A DNA stretch of 64,000 bases from Utricularia gibba (taxonomy: Eukaryota > Streptophyta > Magnoliopsida > Lamiales > Lentibulariaceae). Within the stretch, counting starts at the first letter, position 1; every line of letters begins with the position of its first letter. This document shows, in pieces, positions 37,030-48,639 of the stretch. The stretch is taken from assembly GCA_002189035.1 (NCBI GenBank), contig NEEC01000011.1, positions 1,488,001 to 1,552,000 on the forward strand, in the 5' to 3' direction. The notes beneath the pieces are model-generated. The model made no database searches. It saw nothing but the letters and a program-made list of their open reading frames with translations, and was not told the DNA's origin. Both the position numbers and the translations under genes were made by a program.

Positions 37030-38157
37030 TCACAAGCCCATGTGGATTTTCTTATTGGGCCTAACGAGTTAAGTATTGCGCTGTGTAACAATATCTCAGC
37101 CCAACTAACATCATTCTTATGCTTCCCATTCCGTGCAGCACGTATTGATCTGCTGCACCTATCACTAGGCTAGTTATAATATTTTTTTGTAATACTAATA
37201 ATAATTAATACGTATTCGAAATAATGAAAAATTAACTACACATTTTTTTTTTGTTATATGAATTATTTTCATCCAATCACCTATAAAAATTAATATTTCA
37301 TATATTTTTGTCCACTGGAAAATCATTTTGTAATTCGATTACAAATATTAAAAATGGCTTTTAATACCATTTGTAATAATCATAATATATATTTTATATT
37401 TTTCAATTTTATCAATTTAAAATACAAAATTTTGATGTGATATTTTTCTATCACAATGGAATAGAATTGAGCATAGTCGAATATCAATTTTATTTATATT
37501 CGTTTATTAAATTAATTAAATATGTATTTTGTTTATGCTATTCAAATAAAAATAAGCATAATTCAATCACGAGTTAATTTATTCATCATAACAAACTGTT
37601 ACCACTACCCACAAAATTATTTCCTGAAGAAAAAGTGTTCAATATCTCAGAATCCGACCCAGACGTCCACATCAGGTTAGTGGCTCCCGTCAAACGTGTT
37701 ACTTGCAATTGCTTTTTGACAAGTGGAAAAACGAATTAACCGCGGTTAACTTTGTTTTCTGGGTTTTACATGTTTCTTTTACCGCTCGTTGGAGAAAGGG
37801 GAGGGGGTCAAGAATGGGTGTAGTACAAGGGGGCCTAGTTGCGTTACATCTGCATGTGGAAAATATTGGCAGCAGCTGCAGCTTATGATCGCTGTCACAT
37901 TCCAGATTCTTGGTGGTCCTCATTTATTCCACTAGAGCAGTAGCAGTAACAGTACAAGCTCCCTCTGTTGATTCACCCTACTAGTCGTGTGCCAAGCCAC
38001 CACTATCTTGATCGCCTTGGGCCGTCTTCAACATTGAAAGATACAGAGGGGAAAACAGGGTTCTCAGAGCACAGTCAGACACACAGAGATACATGGACGT
38101 GACGACGGTAGCTAAAGGATTACTACATCATAGTTAACATGCTGCTTTGCTTCTTGA
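37030..38157. other. Intergenic DNA and HIPP 3' region
   Basis: AT-rich to about 37620, then GC-richer. The last part is likely the 3' UTR of the HIPP gene. The overlapping ORFs at 37699-37923 look fortuitous. Confidence 0.35.
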
Positions 38158-39443
38158 TCACATGATGGAGCAGCTGCTCGTGTTCTCATCGCTGAACATA
38201 TGGACAGCTGAATGATCACCACCACCACCACCGCCGCCGGTGTATCCGAGGCCATCGGAAGGGAGAGCACCGTAGTTGTAGTAGTAACCGGTTGTTGGAG
38301 GAACGAAAGGGGACCTGCTGTACATCATCTGGGGTTGCTGCCGGTTCTGGAGATTGGTCATCGGATTGTTGTATTGGTGATGATACCCTGTTGCCATTGG
38401 GAATCCTCCGGAAGCGTGCATCATGTTGGCTGGGCTCCCTCCATTTCCATGAAAACCAGCTAAATTCATCATTGTGTTGATGTCGTTTCCATGATTTGCA
38501 CCCCCAAACTGTGGGATGTTATTCATCTTCATGTTTGCTGGGCTTTTCTGATCAACGCAGCCAGAATTTGGGGCAGCTTTTTTACCTCCATTCTTGTGGT
38601 TATCAGTGCTTCCATTTGCAGCATTCTTGGCTCCAGCCCCTTTCTTTGCAGCTTCAGCTTGCTGCTTGAACATCTGACTCAACTTCTCCCTGAAAAGCTG
38701 TTGCATCTCTTTCTCTTCATCGAATTCTTCATCGTCATCAGGGTCACAGTCATCCTCTTCAGATACAAGAGGAGACTTCTTATTTTTCAAGGATTCATGA
38801 TCCTTCACCGGATTTGGTTTCGGCGCTTTGTTGTTCTTGGCATTATCATCCTTGATGGAGGAAGGCTTCAGCTTCTGGTTTGGGCTTGTTTTCTGGGACC
38901 AGAGCTCAGCATGTTTCCCAGCTCTAACAAGTTTCTTGACCAGAGTTGCAGGATCCACACTCCCAGAAACAGTAACTTTCTGCTGATCATAATCCACAAT
39001 AACTTGATAAACTCCTGATAGTTCAAGCAAGAATCCAGAATCAGAAGTGACCACACCAAAAACTTGATTAGCCAGAACTTTCAAGCTAATCGGAGTGTAC
39101 CATAAGATCAAACATTTAAAAAGAAAAAAGGAAAAGTAGAACGTGTAAGCATCAAAAGGAGCGAAACTGTAAGTTCACAGAAGTACAAAGCAATGGAACC
39201 TTCAATTTTCTGAAGGACTTTCTTCACCTTCAGCTTGCAACCATCACAATGTATGTTCACTCTAAGAACACACGTCTGTGGAGAGCAAACAGGCAGAAGG
39301 AAAATACAAACCAGTAAAAGATTTAATCACCACCAACACAGGACAAGAACATGGCTCCACCATTTGACAAGTGGGTGCAACCAGAGAAATAATTGCAAAA
39401 CTACCTGGATCTTGAGCAGCTTAAAGTCTTCATCTTTAGTCAT
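38158..39443 (-). CDS. Heavy-metal-associated isoprenylated plant protein (HIPP)
   Basis: Exons, in transcription order, are 39443-39405, 39275-39200 and 39014-38158, joined in frame to give 323 residues. Exon 1 encodes [13 protein letters not shown]. Together with exon 2 it forms an HMA domain with [14 protein letters not shown], whose CxxC (Cys23 and Cys26) binds a soft metal ion. The domain continues [19 protein letters not shown] long low-complexity region follows, with Lys-rich, acidic ([16 protein letters not shown]) and Asn/Gly/Met-rich parts, including a run of seven glycines. The C terminus is CSIM, a CaaX box for farnesylation. HMA plus CaaX defines the plant-specific HIPP family, tied to metal handling and stress responses. 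The start at 39443 keeps the HMA domain whole. A longer unspliced ORF reading into intron 2 gives a false start at 39111. Confidence 0.93.
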
Positions 39444-40286
39444 TTCTTCTTCCTTAGTGCAGAGTTACGAAAGATCTGCGCCCATGAAAACGAACCCAAG
39501 TTAGCATATAACACCCAAATCCAATAATGTTCAGTTCAACACCATTTAAGCTTCTTTTTCACAACATCCACAAGCTAAAAACATGGGAGGAGGCATTTTG
39601 GTAAACACAGCAGTGAAATTTAAGGTCAGGAAGAGAAAAAAATTCACACACGGAAACAGACGCAGGCAGTAAAATCAAAGCAAGAAGATGAATGATAGAG
39701 AGCTTAAAGGTACTTTGAGATTAAAAAACGGGACCGGAGGAGCCGAATTCTTTCTGGGTCTTCCCGGGGACCCGATGGGGCTTAAATTGCAACACTTGCT
39801 CGGAAAGAGTGACATGACAGACTATTCCCCATTTCTTTTTTCACGGCATTCATTTCCTCTGACATTCATTCTCACCAGTAACTCAAACAGTAGGAGGAAT
39901 TAAAAATGAAAAACTTTTAAACTTTTTTTTTGTTTATAATGTGGACAAAATTTTGATGTCTGATTCTTACGAGTCACGTCTCGTTCTGAAGATGATCAAG
40001 TGGAGATTTTGCTGCAACCCACGAAGACTTGTCACAACTGATCTCTCGAGATCATTCAGACCATGAGAAGGCGTGTCGGCTTTAAGGCAAACTCTTCATG
40101 AATCATTACTCCACATTTAATTCCAAGTTATCTTTCCCAAGAAAAGAGGGTAGCTTTTCATAATCAGCTTTCAGTGTAGTACTTCACATAACAGATGAAC
40201 GCACGAAGGAGCTTTGGCAACATCGCTCATAGCATTTTTAACAATGTACAAAGTTACTTGGACTTGCAGCTCACCGGTTACTCCAT
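39444..40286. other. HIPP 5' region and PSF3 3' region
   Basis: Between two minus-strand genes. The right part probably holds the PSF3 3' UTR and the left part the HIPP leader and promoter. The ORF at 39688-39903 has no features of a gene. Confidence 0.4.
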
Positions 40287-41452
40287 CTAAGGTCCTTTCC
40301 TCTTTCTGCCCAAAGCAGAGCATATTTGGAGCCGGGGACCGCCCACCCGCCATTTCTTGAATGCGGCTATGGAGGATTGCCCAGCTTCGTACACTTCAAA
40401 ATGAAGAAGAACCACGTATGACAATCACAGAAGGGATAACTTACGAGGAATTGATATATAAACTCACATTCAGCTTCCTCATTTGTCAAAAGCTTCAAGA
40501 ACTTGGGAGTTACTGAAGGCGTTGTGGTGTGAGCCTTGGTCAACACCTCCCTGTACCTTGTACGGAATGCCACAAGAAGGAACGGTCCTACTGTTCTGTC
40601 ACCAACCCTGTCGATTAAAATATAACGAGACGAATTGAAGAATGACTTGGCAACTGTGTATTAACGAAGTCGAGGGTTCCTGATCTTACAATGGTGCCAT
40701 CTTACATCCTAAGCTGTAGAGGTAAGGGCATCTGCTTCTAAGATCCACATGGGCAGCGTCAGCAGCGATTTCCTCCCTTGTTTTCGATCTGGAAATTAAC
40801 AAGAATGAACCTTCATACTGATGAAGAAAAAAATTCCAAAACTGAATTTACTGAAGCAACTTTTAATAGAAATATTTCCTGCAGGATGAATATAAGCTGA
40901 TAATACATAAGAATGCTTGCAACCACTTCCCTTCCACGTGTATATATCATCGATTATAAACAAGAATAGTTGAAAATGCATAATCAATATTCAAAAGGCA
41001 AACAAAAAAACAGTCGAAAAAAGAAAATATACTCTTTGTCAAAGTATGGAGGAACCCTGATGGATACAAGTTGCCTTAGATATAACTCGCGTGCCAACCA
41101 GAAGGGCAGTTCTATTCTACAACCGGCTTCCACCTGGAAGTAAAGAAGTCACAAAAATGTGAGAGAAAAGAGCTTAAACAAGGATTACCCTGTTTTTTAT
41201 GCAGGCATGATCATGCCATGAGGCACCCCAAGTTATGGCAGAATACACAAAAAATAACCTTATTGGCCTCATCGCTTGTGTCAAATAGACCAACACCATG
41301 TGCAGAATGCTGGAACACTGACGGCACGCGCTGAAAAAATAAGAGCCACGCCATAGATTAAAAATCCCATAGCTTGAGGAAATTCAAGATGAACTTCAAT
41401 CTCATACCTCTTCTTCAACTAATATATCATCTATGTCGTAGTAGTTGGCCAT
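40287..41452 (-). CDS. PSF3: DNA replication complex GINS subunit PSF3
   Basis: Six exons, in transcription order 41452-41408, 41330-41259, 41133-41033, 40788-40690, 40607-40468 and 40393-40287, join with consistent phases and GT-AG introns to 187 residues. That is the usual length of plant PSF3. Landmarks are the start MANYYDIDDILVEEE, then GVGLFDTSDEANK, ELPFWLARELYLRQLVSI, VDLRSRCPYLYSLGCK, VGPFLLVAFRTRYREVLTKAH and the C-terminal WRVGGPR followed by a basic tail. PSF3 joins SLD5, PSF1 and PSF2 in the nuclear GINS complex, which with CDC45 and MCM2-7 forms the replicative helicase. No frame errors are seen. Its upstream region carries an MSA site and is duplicated upstream of the next gene. 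Confidence 0.95.
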
Positions 41453-41761
41453 ATCACAATCCTTAACATACAATTCTACTCCAGTGCAGGTTTATTTCTC
41501 GCCCAAGATAATTTAGCACCAAATCAACCTAAACTCGATATTTTCTTCACAGCTACGAAGGGCTACTCGGTGCAGCATCCGCCCCGCATATAGTAAGAAA
41601 TAGAATCAATAAAACTATCGACCTAAACTCGGGGCGGGGACAAATTCCATAGAAACTTAGATAGCTGCATTTCCAACTTCGCAGCTAGGGTTTTGTGCAT
41701 AGCCGATTTGCGAGTTGCTAAAAGAGGTTTTATCAGTAAGCTTGGGCTGTAAAAAGCCCAA

Positions 41762-42352
41762 CAATGATAAAACTCAAAATTTCAAGAAACGAAGCTAAAA
41801 ATCAATGAAACCCAGAAAAATAAGAAAGTTCCACCAAAAAGAGGAGCTTCAAGCCCTCCGACAACAACCAGCAAGAGAACCCTCTAATCCCATCAATAAC
41901 TTGGCATACCCAGAAGCTGGAATCTAATTTCTATGATTTTCCTCCCACAAAACAGTCAATTAAAAGGAATGAGAAAGTTCCAGCAGCAAGATGGAAGTTC
42001 CGGCCATCAAAACAGTCATCAACTACGTAGAAGTCATCACTTCCAGCGACAATAAGATAATTCCACAAAAAAAAGAACCCTTCCAATGCTTCTCCCATCC
42101 AAGAATTCCCACAACAATGAAGAAGATGATTGGTCGCAATACCTTCCGCAAATTCGGTGAAATGCAGTCAGATCACCCCACGAATCTCCAATACGGCGTC
42201 CACAAATCACAGAGTGAACCCTCCGAATCGATGGTAGAATTCCCTTGTCTCGAAAAATCGCACAAGTCCCCCCGCCCAACTGAGCAGAGTTCTTCCAAGG
42301 AAAAGCGGCCGGCCAATCAAACCTAACGGTCGTCAAAACACATTTGAATAAT
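41762..42352. repeat. Upstream duplication, copy 1 (PSF3 side)
   Basis: About 590 bp that align along their length with 46071-46588 in the same orientation, for example GAATCTAATTTCTATGATTT and AAGAAGATGATTGGT. Copy 1 carries extra sequence near 42006-42105. It begins 310 bp upstream of the PSF3 start codon, so it likely includes promoter and leader sequence. Confidence 0.9.
42322..42331 (+). promoter_or_regulatory. MSA-type site upstream of PSF3
   Basis: CCTAACGGTC fits the mitosis-specific activator consensus YCYAACGGYY bound by three-repeat MYB factors. It lies about 870 bp upstream of the PSF3 start codon, at the distal end of the duplicated segment. Function is inferred. Confidence 0.45.
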
Positions 42353-44116
42353 ACATTCGCCTCTCCCCTAAACCCCTCTTCATTCGGATAAACTTGCAAA
42401 ATACAAAGGAAAATAATTTCAATTTATAAAACAATTAAAAATTAAATGAATTTTGAAAACATGAGTTTCAGTATTCTCCTTCGCACCCAAAATTACTACA
42501 TGTTTGGTTTTCTGTTAAATATGAAGTTTATATATAATTATATACAAAATTCAGTTTATTTCAAAATATATCAATAAAGTATTTGTAATTTTACATAAAA
42601 ATATTTTAAAAAACTATTTAGATTGTTTTAGTTGTGAAAATTCCTTAGTAAATTTTTTAATGGGTTATTGGATATTATTTGTTGTATTCTTGTTATAAAA
42701 TATAAATTTAAATTTGGTGACCCAAATCACTAACAAATTTAAAGTACTACTCATACCAAAGAATAAAAATGCACTAAGAATTAATGGGAGTTTGGCTTAT
42801 GATGAAGAAGAAATTAAATGATTTTTAAGAAGAATAGTGGGATCAACTTAGAAATAGGACTTATGATAAAGCCAAAAAATTTGTAACAAAAGAGAAATCT
42901 CTAGTTTTAGATTGCCTCTCTTGTATGTCGAACATGGAAATTGTGACATAGAAAGCATAGATTAGCGTTGCATATTTGCTGAAAACAAAATAGGAATGAC
43001 TGATCAAATTACCATGATTATAGAAAATATTTGATAAATAAAAATTTTCATATCATTATGCAAATTATAAATCTTCATATCGAATAAAATTTAAAAACTC
43101 CATTCACATAAAAGGATATCTCAAACAAAAGTGTAGAACAGAATCAAAATCGAATAACTTGTGTTAGTAACATGCTAATGGGATGTAGAATCATAATTAA
43201 AAGTAATAATAATGTGTTGATGTAGTAAATAAAATTGAATAAACAGACATGAGATAATAAACATCGATAGCATACAAATAAAAACAATGATGTCTCAAGT
43301 TCATTTGGGTAATGTGTTAAAATAAATTCTTAATTATAATATATATTTTTACAACTTCACAACTTTGAATAATTTAGATATATTAAGGTAATTTTCTAGA
43401 TTTCAATTAGCAATACATTCGAGTTTTACTAACTATTCTATACTTAGTTCTAATATTTTGTAAAATATTCAGAACTAAATCTATATATTTCTAAAGATTT
43501 TTATCCGAAAATATTAACATATTCTATATATCTTTATTTTTTTAATTCTTACCATGCTACCAACACATACCTAAAGTATTTCAAATAGAATCTAAAAACC
43601 TTGTCATTTTTGTTTTGAAAATATACAATGTGTATATTATGGTTTTCTTGGTATTCAACAATACCAAAGTTGAAATTTCATTGCACATTTTACCATATTT
43701 TAACCATTATCATACCAATATATTCATCAATAATATGATAAATTTGTTCTATCCATAACGCCATGTTCATTTATCAAAAAAATGATGATCATTTATGACA
43801 CATTATATTCTAATAGCTTTTATTTTAAGAAAGAACCAGTACTGTCAGATATAAGTTTTCAAAAACTTTCTTTTAATGTGATTAAAACAGTTGAATTACA
43901 CTCAATTACACATGTTTAATGGCATCATAATATACAGCAAACAAATTTATAACTGTATTTTGAGCATTATTAAAAACAGGTAACATAAATTACCAATTTT
44001 CAAAAACAAAATCGCCAAGTGGTACCTATGAGATCAGCAAAGGGTTGCCCGCATTTCCTTCCCTCCTTTGGCTTCCAGGGTGATCTGCAGCTGTCCCTTG
44101 ATCAAACTTCACCTGG
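42353..44116. other. AT-rich intergenic DNA
   Basis: No gene or element recognised. It separates the PSF3 upstream region from the 3' end of the SUMO-like gene. Confidence 0.4.
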
Positions 44117-45719
44117 TCAGCTTGGCTTCAGATGCACTTCAATTATATCGTTTTCTTCCATCCCGAGACTGTCGGGAGTTGCTGTAGGACTAACTTTATC
44201 ACCATCAAACAGGAACACTAAAGCTTTTGCATCAACTTTGATCCTATCTGCATACATCCCGAAGAGCCGCTCAAATTTATCATCCTGTGAGCCACATTAT
44301 ATAGATGTCAACGACATGAGAACCAAGTTCTGAAAGTGGGACGCATTGTGAAGATCAGCAGCAGATTTCTTCAACTTTAAACAGCTCTATAGGAAGGCAG
44401 GTATATAGAATACATGATGCCCATTCTAGTTCAATCTATTAGTTTTGAGTCCTTGAAGAAGAAAAACAGGGGAATGTGTAAATGTGGAACCAGTCAGGCA
44501 TGTGAATACATGGCTATAGTTTCTGATAATGCTGTTGATACTTGAAAGGAGAATAAAATCACTAACCGTGAAAACTCGAAACTGCTTCACTCCTTCCTTA
44601 TCTTGGATAGAGATAACAATCTTTGGCCTTTCAGGGCAAGGAGCCTGTGTCTCCGCAGCAGCAGAGTTTGCAGAGGAGGACTGTTGTGAAGCATCCAGAT
44701 CTTTTCTGATGGATTCTTCGACAGCTCGCATAACATCTTCAGCAGACTCAGCAAAAGATTCCAACTCCTGCTTTTTTAACCTGGGAGCAAGTTTAAAGAA
44801 CAGTGATGGTATGAGACGAAAACTAATTTGACCATACGAGATAAAAAAGAATACATATAATTGCAAGCCACTATCTTTGAGATCAAATTCTGATGGACAA
44901 CTACATAACATCCTATATAGGCCCCTTTTAATCGGCTTCTATTATTGAAAAGAAAAAGGACATCCCAGACGCGCAGAGTCTGTTCAAGAGAATCAATGCT
45001 GCAGCTGCAACATGAAACACTAACTGATCACAACAACAAAAGCCACCACAGATGCACCAGAAACAATCACACGCATTAACTACACGACATATAGTGCAAG
45101 TTCTGACACTAGTGAGCCAACTATGAGCTGATGCTCTCCCTTATTCTCATACCTCAAGGCTTTCAATGTCGAGTCCACCTCAGCATTATGATTACTAACT
45201 TTATTAATCTTCGGCGGGGGAGGTAACCACTCCTCTTCATCATCAATAACCAGTATATCTTTCGCGTTGCTCTTTACATTCTCTCCATCTTTCGCTTGCT
45301 GTTCCTCCTATTATTCATCAACACGAAACTGGATCAATATGACATTCAAGAGCGTAAAGAACCACATGGGAAGAATTATAAAATAGAAATTAATACCGCA
45401 TCTTCAGAAAATTTCCTTTTTTTCTGTCCAAAAACAGTTGCGCCATCTGAACTATCATCTGCAAGTAATAAAATATAAGAAGTCCCACTTAAAAAAAAAA
45501 AAAACTAAAAAGAAACATTTACGCCCAAACCGACCATCAAGGCACACTACTTCTGAGGGCTGGATTCGGGAATAATCAAAAAGGGGTTCAAATTCATCGT
45601 CAGAATCCTCCTGAAGGAAAAAATAGCAATTTAAACTCCTAGAAATCAAATCCAGAAAGTAAAAGTCAGCCAACTTTCAGTACTACTTGCCATAATAAGT
45701 TATCCCATAAACATACCAT
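44117..45719 (-). CDS. SUMO-like-domain protein of the Rad60/Esc2/NIP45 type
   Basis: Exons, in transcription order, are 45719-45717, 45610-45523, 45458-45397, 45307-45153, 44780-44567 and 44284-44117, giving 229 residues with all phases agreeing. The start codon is the last three bases of exon 1, and the protein continues EDSDDEFEPLFDY from exon 2. After a basic QKKRK stretch and an acidic VIDDEEEWLPPPP motif comes a helical EDVMRAVEESIRKDL segment. The C-terminal ubiquitin-like fold (about residues 156-229) reads KIVISIQDKEG, then FERLFGMYADR and LFDGDKVSPTATPDSLGMEE, ending EVHLKPS. The end lacks the GG of conjugatable SUMO, as in Rad60-type SUMO-like domains, which bind the SUMO E2 and act in genome stability. 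I believe Arabidopsis has a similar small protein. The exact ortholog is not settled. Confidence 0.87.
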
Positions 45720-46394
45720 GGATGATTGCCGCCTGATTTTTTCTTTAATGTGCACTCTCGAACGCAAAAAAACAAGATGCGACCCTGCATGGTACACCCA
45801 GTTCTGGGGTCAGACGGGTAACTGATGCAGGCAGTGTCTAATATACTCATAATCTCACAAAATAATAATTAGCTTTTCACCCAAATGCGGATCTGATATC
45901 AAGGTCTAACCAAAAGTTCAGAGGTCAAATGTGAGTGACTATTCATTCACTACAAGCATTCCAACAACGTTCATCAACGGTACTAAATTCCAAGGAAATG
46001 AACTCAAGTTCAGAGACATTCCCACAGAAAGAGTTCACAAAAGCCAACTTGAATAATAAACCTTCATCAGCAATGATAAAACTCAAAATTTCCAGCACCA
46101 AAGCTAAAAATTAATGAAATCCAGAAAACTATGAAAACTCAATCAATAAGAGGAGCTTCAATCCCTCCAAGAGCAACCAGCAAGAGAAACCTCAAATCCC
46201 ATCAATAAGTTGGGATATCCAGAAGCAGGAATCTAATTTCTATGATTTTCCTCCCACAAAACAGTCGATTAAAAGGAATGGGAATGTTCCAGCAGCAAGA
46301 TGCAAGTTCCGGACATCAAAGAATTCCTAGAACATTGAAGAAGATGATTGGTACGCGGAATACCTTCCGAAAATTCGTCGAAATGCAGTCAGAT

Positions 46395-46409
46395 CCCCCC
46401 CCCCCCCCC
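46395..46409. repeat. C15 homopolymer
   Basis: Fifteen consecutive C residues inside duplication copy 2. Copy 1 has only a short ATCACCCCA at the equivalent place, so the run grew after the duplication or is inflated in the assembly. Confidence 0.95.
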
Positions 46410-46557
46410 GGGAATCTCCTCCGAAAATCACAGAGAGAATGCTCTGATCGATGGTAGAAGAGAAGCCGTAGCCTTCGTTCCCTTGTCTCGAAAAATTGCA
46501 CAAGTCCCCCGCCGAACTCCGAGCAGGGTTCTTAGGAAAAGCGGCCGGTCAACCAAA

Positions 46558-46568
46558 CCTAACGGTTA
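46558..46568 (+). promoter_or_regulatory. MSA-type site upstream of the SUMO-like gene
   Basis: CCTAACGGTTA fits the full YCYAACGGYYA consensus. It is the duplicate of the site at 42322 and lies about 840 bp upstream of the start codon. Confidence 0.45.
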
Positions 46569-46588
46569 TCAAACACATTTGAATAACA

Positions 46589-47494
46589 AATGGTTCAAAC
46601 CCACGATAGAAAAGGGGCCCATTGGTCACGGCCCTCTCGTTCCGCTAAATTTTAATCCGAATTTCGTCAAACATTTGCAAACGAATTTAATTTTGAAAAG
46701 TAATTTAATTTAAAGTTTATATACATTATTTTGCTCCTGATCCGGCCCAAACTAATTCACAAATAACGGGCTAAGGGTCTATTGCAAAATCAAGTAGGCT
46801 GGCAGGCCCACTCACGTCTCTATTCGCCGCAACCTTTTACTATCATAGATATCATGTGAATTTCGTACAAGGTTGTTTAATAAAATTACAATAAAAACAC
46901 TTCAATTTTTTATCAGTATAAAAAATTTAATCTTTAAATTTTCAAATTGTAAAAAAAAATACATCAATTTGTCCAAATCGTGTAATCAATATTTAAATAT
47001 TTTTCAAAATTTATAAAAAATAAACCAATTCATTACACCGTGAACTAACTTTGGTTTCAAACTCAATAAAAATTTTGTACTATGACTTTTCACATTCTCA
47101 TCTTGAGTAAGACAAATCAAAATCCCCTATTATGATTATATCATATTTGTGTCTCATTATTTCTGAAGTTCGACAAGAATAAAAGTATCAAAGGAGAGAG
47201 AATTGAAGTTGTGAATAATGTTTACAATGATGCATCGTTAAAACAGTATTACAGTCAAAATTGGTTAGTTTTGATAACATGATTGGTTAAATGTATAATT
47301 TATAAGTTTGATGACATACTATTTACAAAAAAAGTAAATTAAAGAACTTATAATGTAATTTTGAAATTTGTGGGTTAAACTTTTCACAATAACTATAATT
47401 TGAAATATCACCGGCAAACTCCTTTGTATTTGAGAAAATTGTCTGCACTTAAAATATAAAATTAATATAATATGTGAGTTATGTGTTCCAAAAT
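46589..47494. other. AT-rich intergenic DNA
   Basis: No gene recognised. It ends at the 5' LTR of the copia element. Confidence 0.4.
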
Positions 47495-47800
47495 TGTTGA
47501 AAGTTCCTTTGAGATCCCTAAGTTGAAGCCAGTCGATGAAAGTGAAGATTATGCGAAGATGTGGCTTCTATGTTGATAGGAAGAAAAAGAAGGAACAAAT
47601 CTTCAATGACTAAAAGAAAATGTTGCTATTTTGTTTTTGCTGTCACATGTTCATCATGTGAATGTGTTGTATTTAAACAAAGAATCTTAAACATGAAATT
47701 ATGGTATTTTCCTCTGTTTTTCAATGATGTTCTTTTCTTCTTGAACCTTAGTTTTTTGACTTCTTCTCTTATCTAAAGCTTCTATTTGCAATGATTCACA
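47495..47800 (+). repeat. 5' LTR (306 bp)
   Basis: TG...CA ends. It aligns with 52153-52476 through phrases such as GTTTTTTGACTT and TATTTAAA. Confidence 0.9.
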
Positions 47801-47803
47801 GCA

Positions 47804-47815
47804 TGGTATCAGAGC
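47804..47815 (+). other. Primer-binding site complementary to initiator tRNA-Met
   Basis: TGGTATCAGAGC, the standard plant copia PBS, lies 3 bp inside the 5' LTR end. Confidence 0.92.
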
Positions 47816-48096
47816 AACATGACTCTCATCACATGTGAACCTGAAAAGTATTTTGTTGAACTTGCACTATAAATACATCTCAGTTGGTTGTAAATACATG
47901 ACTTTTGATTTTTGCCAGAGTCAAGTATGCTTAATGAATACTCAAGATTACTCCTTACCTCAAACTGAAATGTTTGTAGTTTGTAGTGACACTCCCAAAC
48001 AAATATAGGGCACATTGTAGGAAATATATGGGGGAGGAGACAAGATGAAGAAATATAAGCAATACAATTTAATGGAAGAGTTTTGAACAAAATGAA

Positions 48097-48357
48097 ATGG
48101 AATACTATGAGACTTTCAAACAACATTATGACAAAACCTACAAACTTGTGAATGACATCAAAACTCTGGGAGAATACCTACCAGACTCCAAAGTTATTGA
48201 AAAAGTCATGATGAACTCACTAGAGAGGTTCAAAGAAAAATTCCTTGTCATTGAACTAGAAGAAAAAATGAGAAAAATCACAGGTCATGAAGAAGAGATG
48301 AGCTTCTTTGAATTCATCAGAGAACTCCAATCTTATGAAAAATATATGCAAATCTAA
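48097..48357 (+). pseudogene. copia gag remnant
   Basis: The 86-codon open stretch has the plant copia gag pattern YYDKTYKLVNDIKTLGEYL, then KVIEKVMMNSLERF and LQSYEKYMQ. It lacks the start of gag and the downstream zinc knuckle, so only a fragment is open. Confidence 0.75.
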
Positions 48358-48639
48358 AAGAAATGCAGCATTACTGCACAATCAAAGTTGGTACTATTTT
48401 TAAGGGGATCATCAAGTTCAAATTTAAATAGAAAACCCACTGCTGATGCTTCATTACTACGGATGAAAGAGAAATATCCATTTGTAACAAAAACAATCAT
48501 ACCAATAAAAAATGTTAGATAAAGAATATTAGCTTATGTATATACTTTTCTAAGCTATTTCATAAGCCCGAATCTTGTTGATACCACATAAATGCTACCT
48601 ACACATATTACAAAACTAAATGTCACATTGAAAAAGTGT

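Larger units (their letters stand above)
46071..46588. repeat. Upstream duplication, copy 2 (SUMO-like gene side)
   Basis: Direct repeat of 41762-42352, slightly shorter. It begins about 350 bp upstream of the SUMO-like gene's start codon, almost the same distance as copy 1 from PSF3. Sequence nearer each gene is not shared. Confidence 0.9.

Noticed and set aside
38491-39018. 175-codon plus-strand ORF antisense to the HIPP gene
   Set aside because: It is the antisense of a spliced, conserved coding region and has no domain of its own.
41991-42399. Opposed ORFs of 111 and 120 codons upstream of PSF3, with look-alikes at 46242-46713
   Set aside because: The similarity between copies is explained by DNA duplication. 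Frames are not preserved between copies and no domain is seen.
47801-47815. Possible tRNA gene fragment (TGGTATCAGAGC)
   Set aside because: It is the copia primer-binding site, placed directly after the 5' LTR, with no cloverleaf around it.
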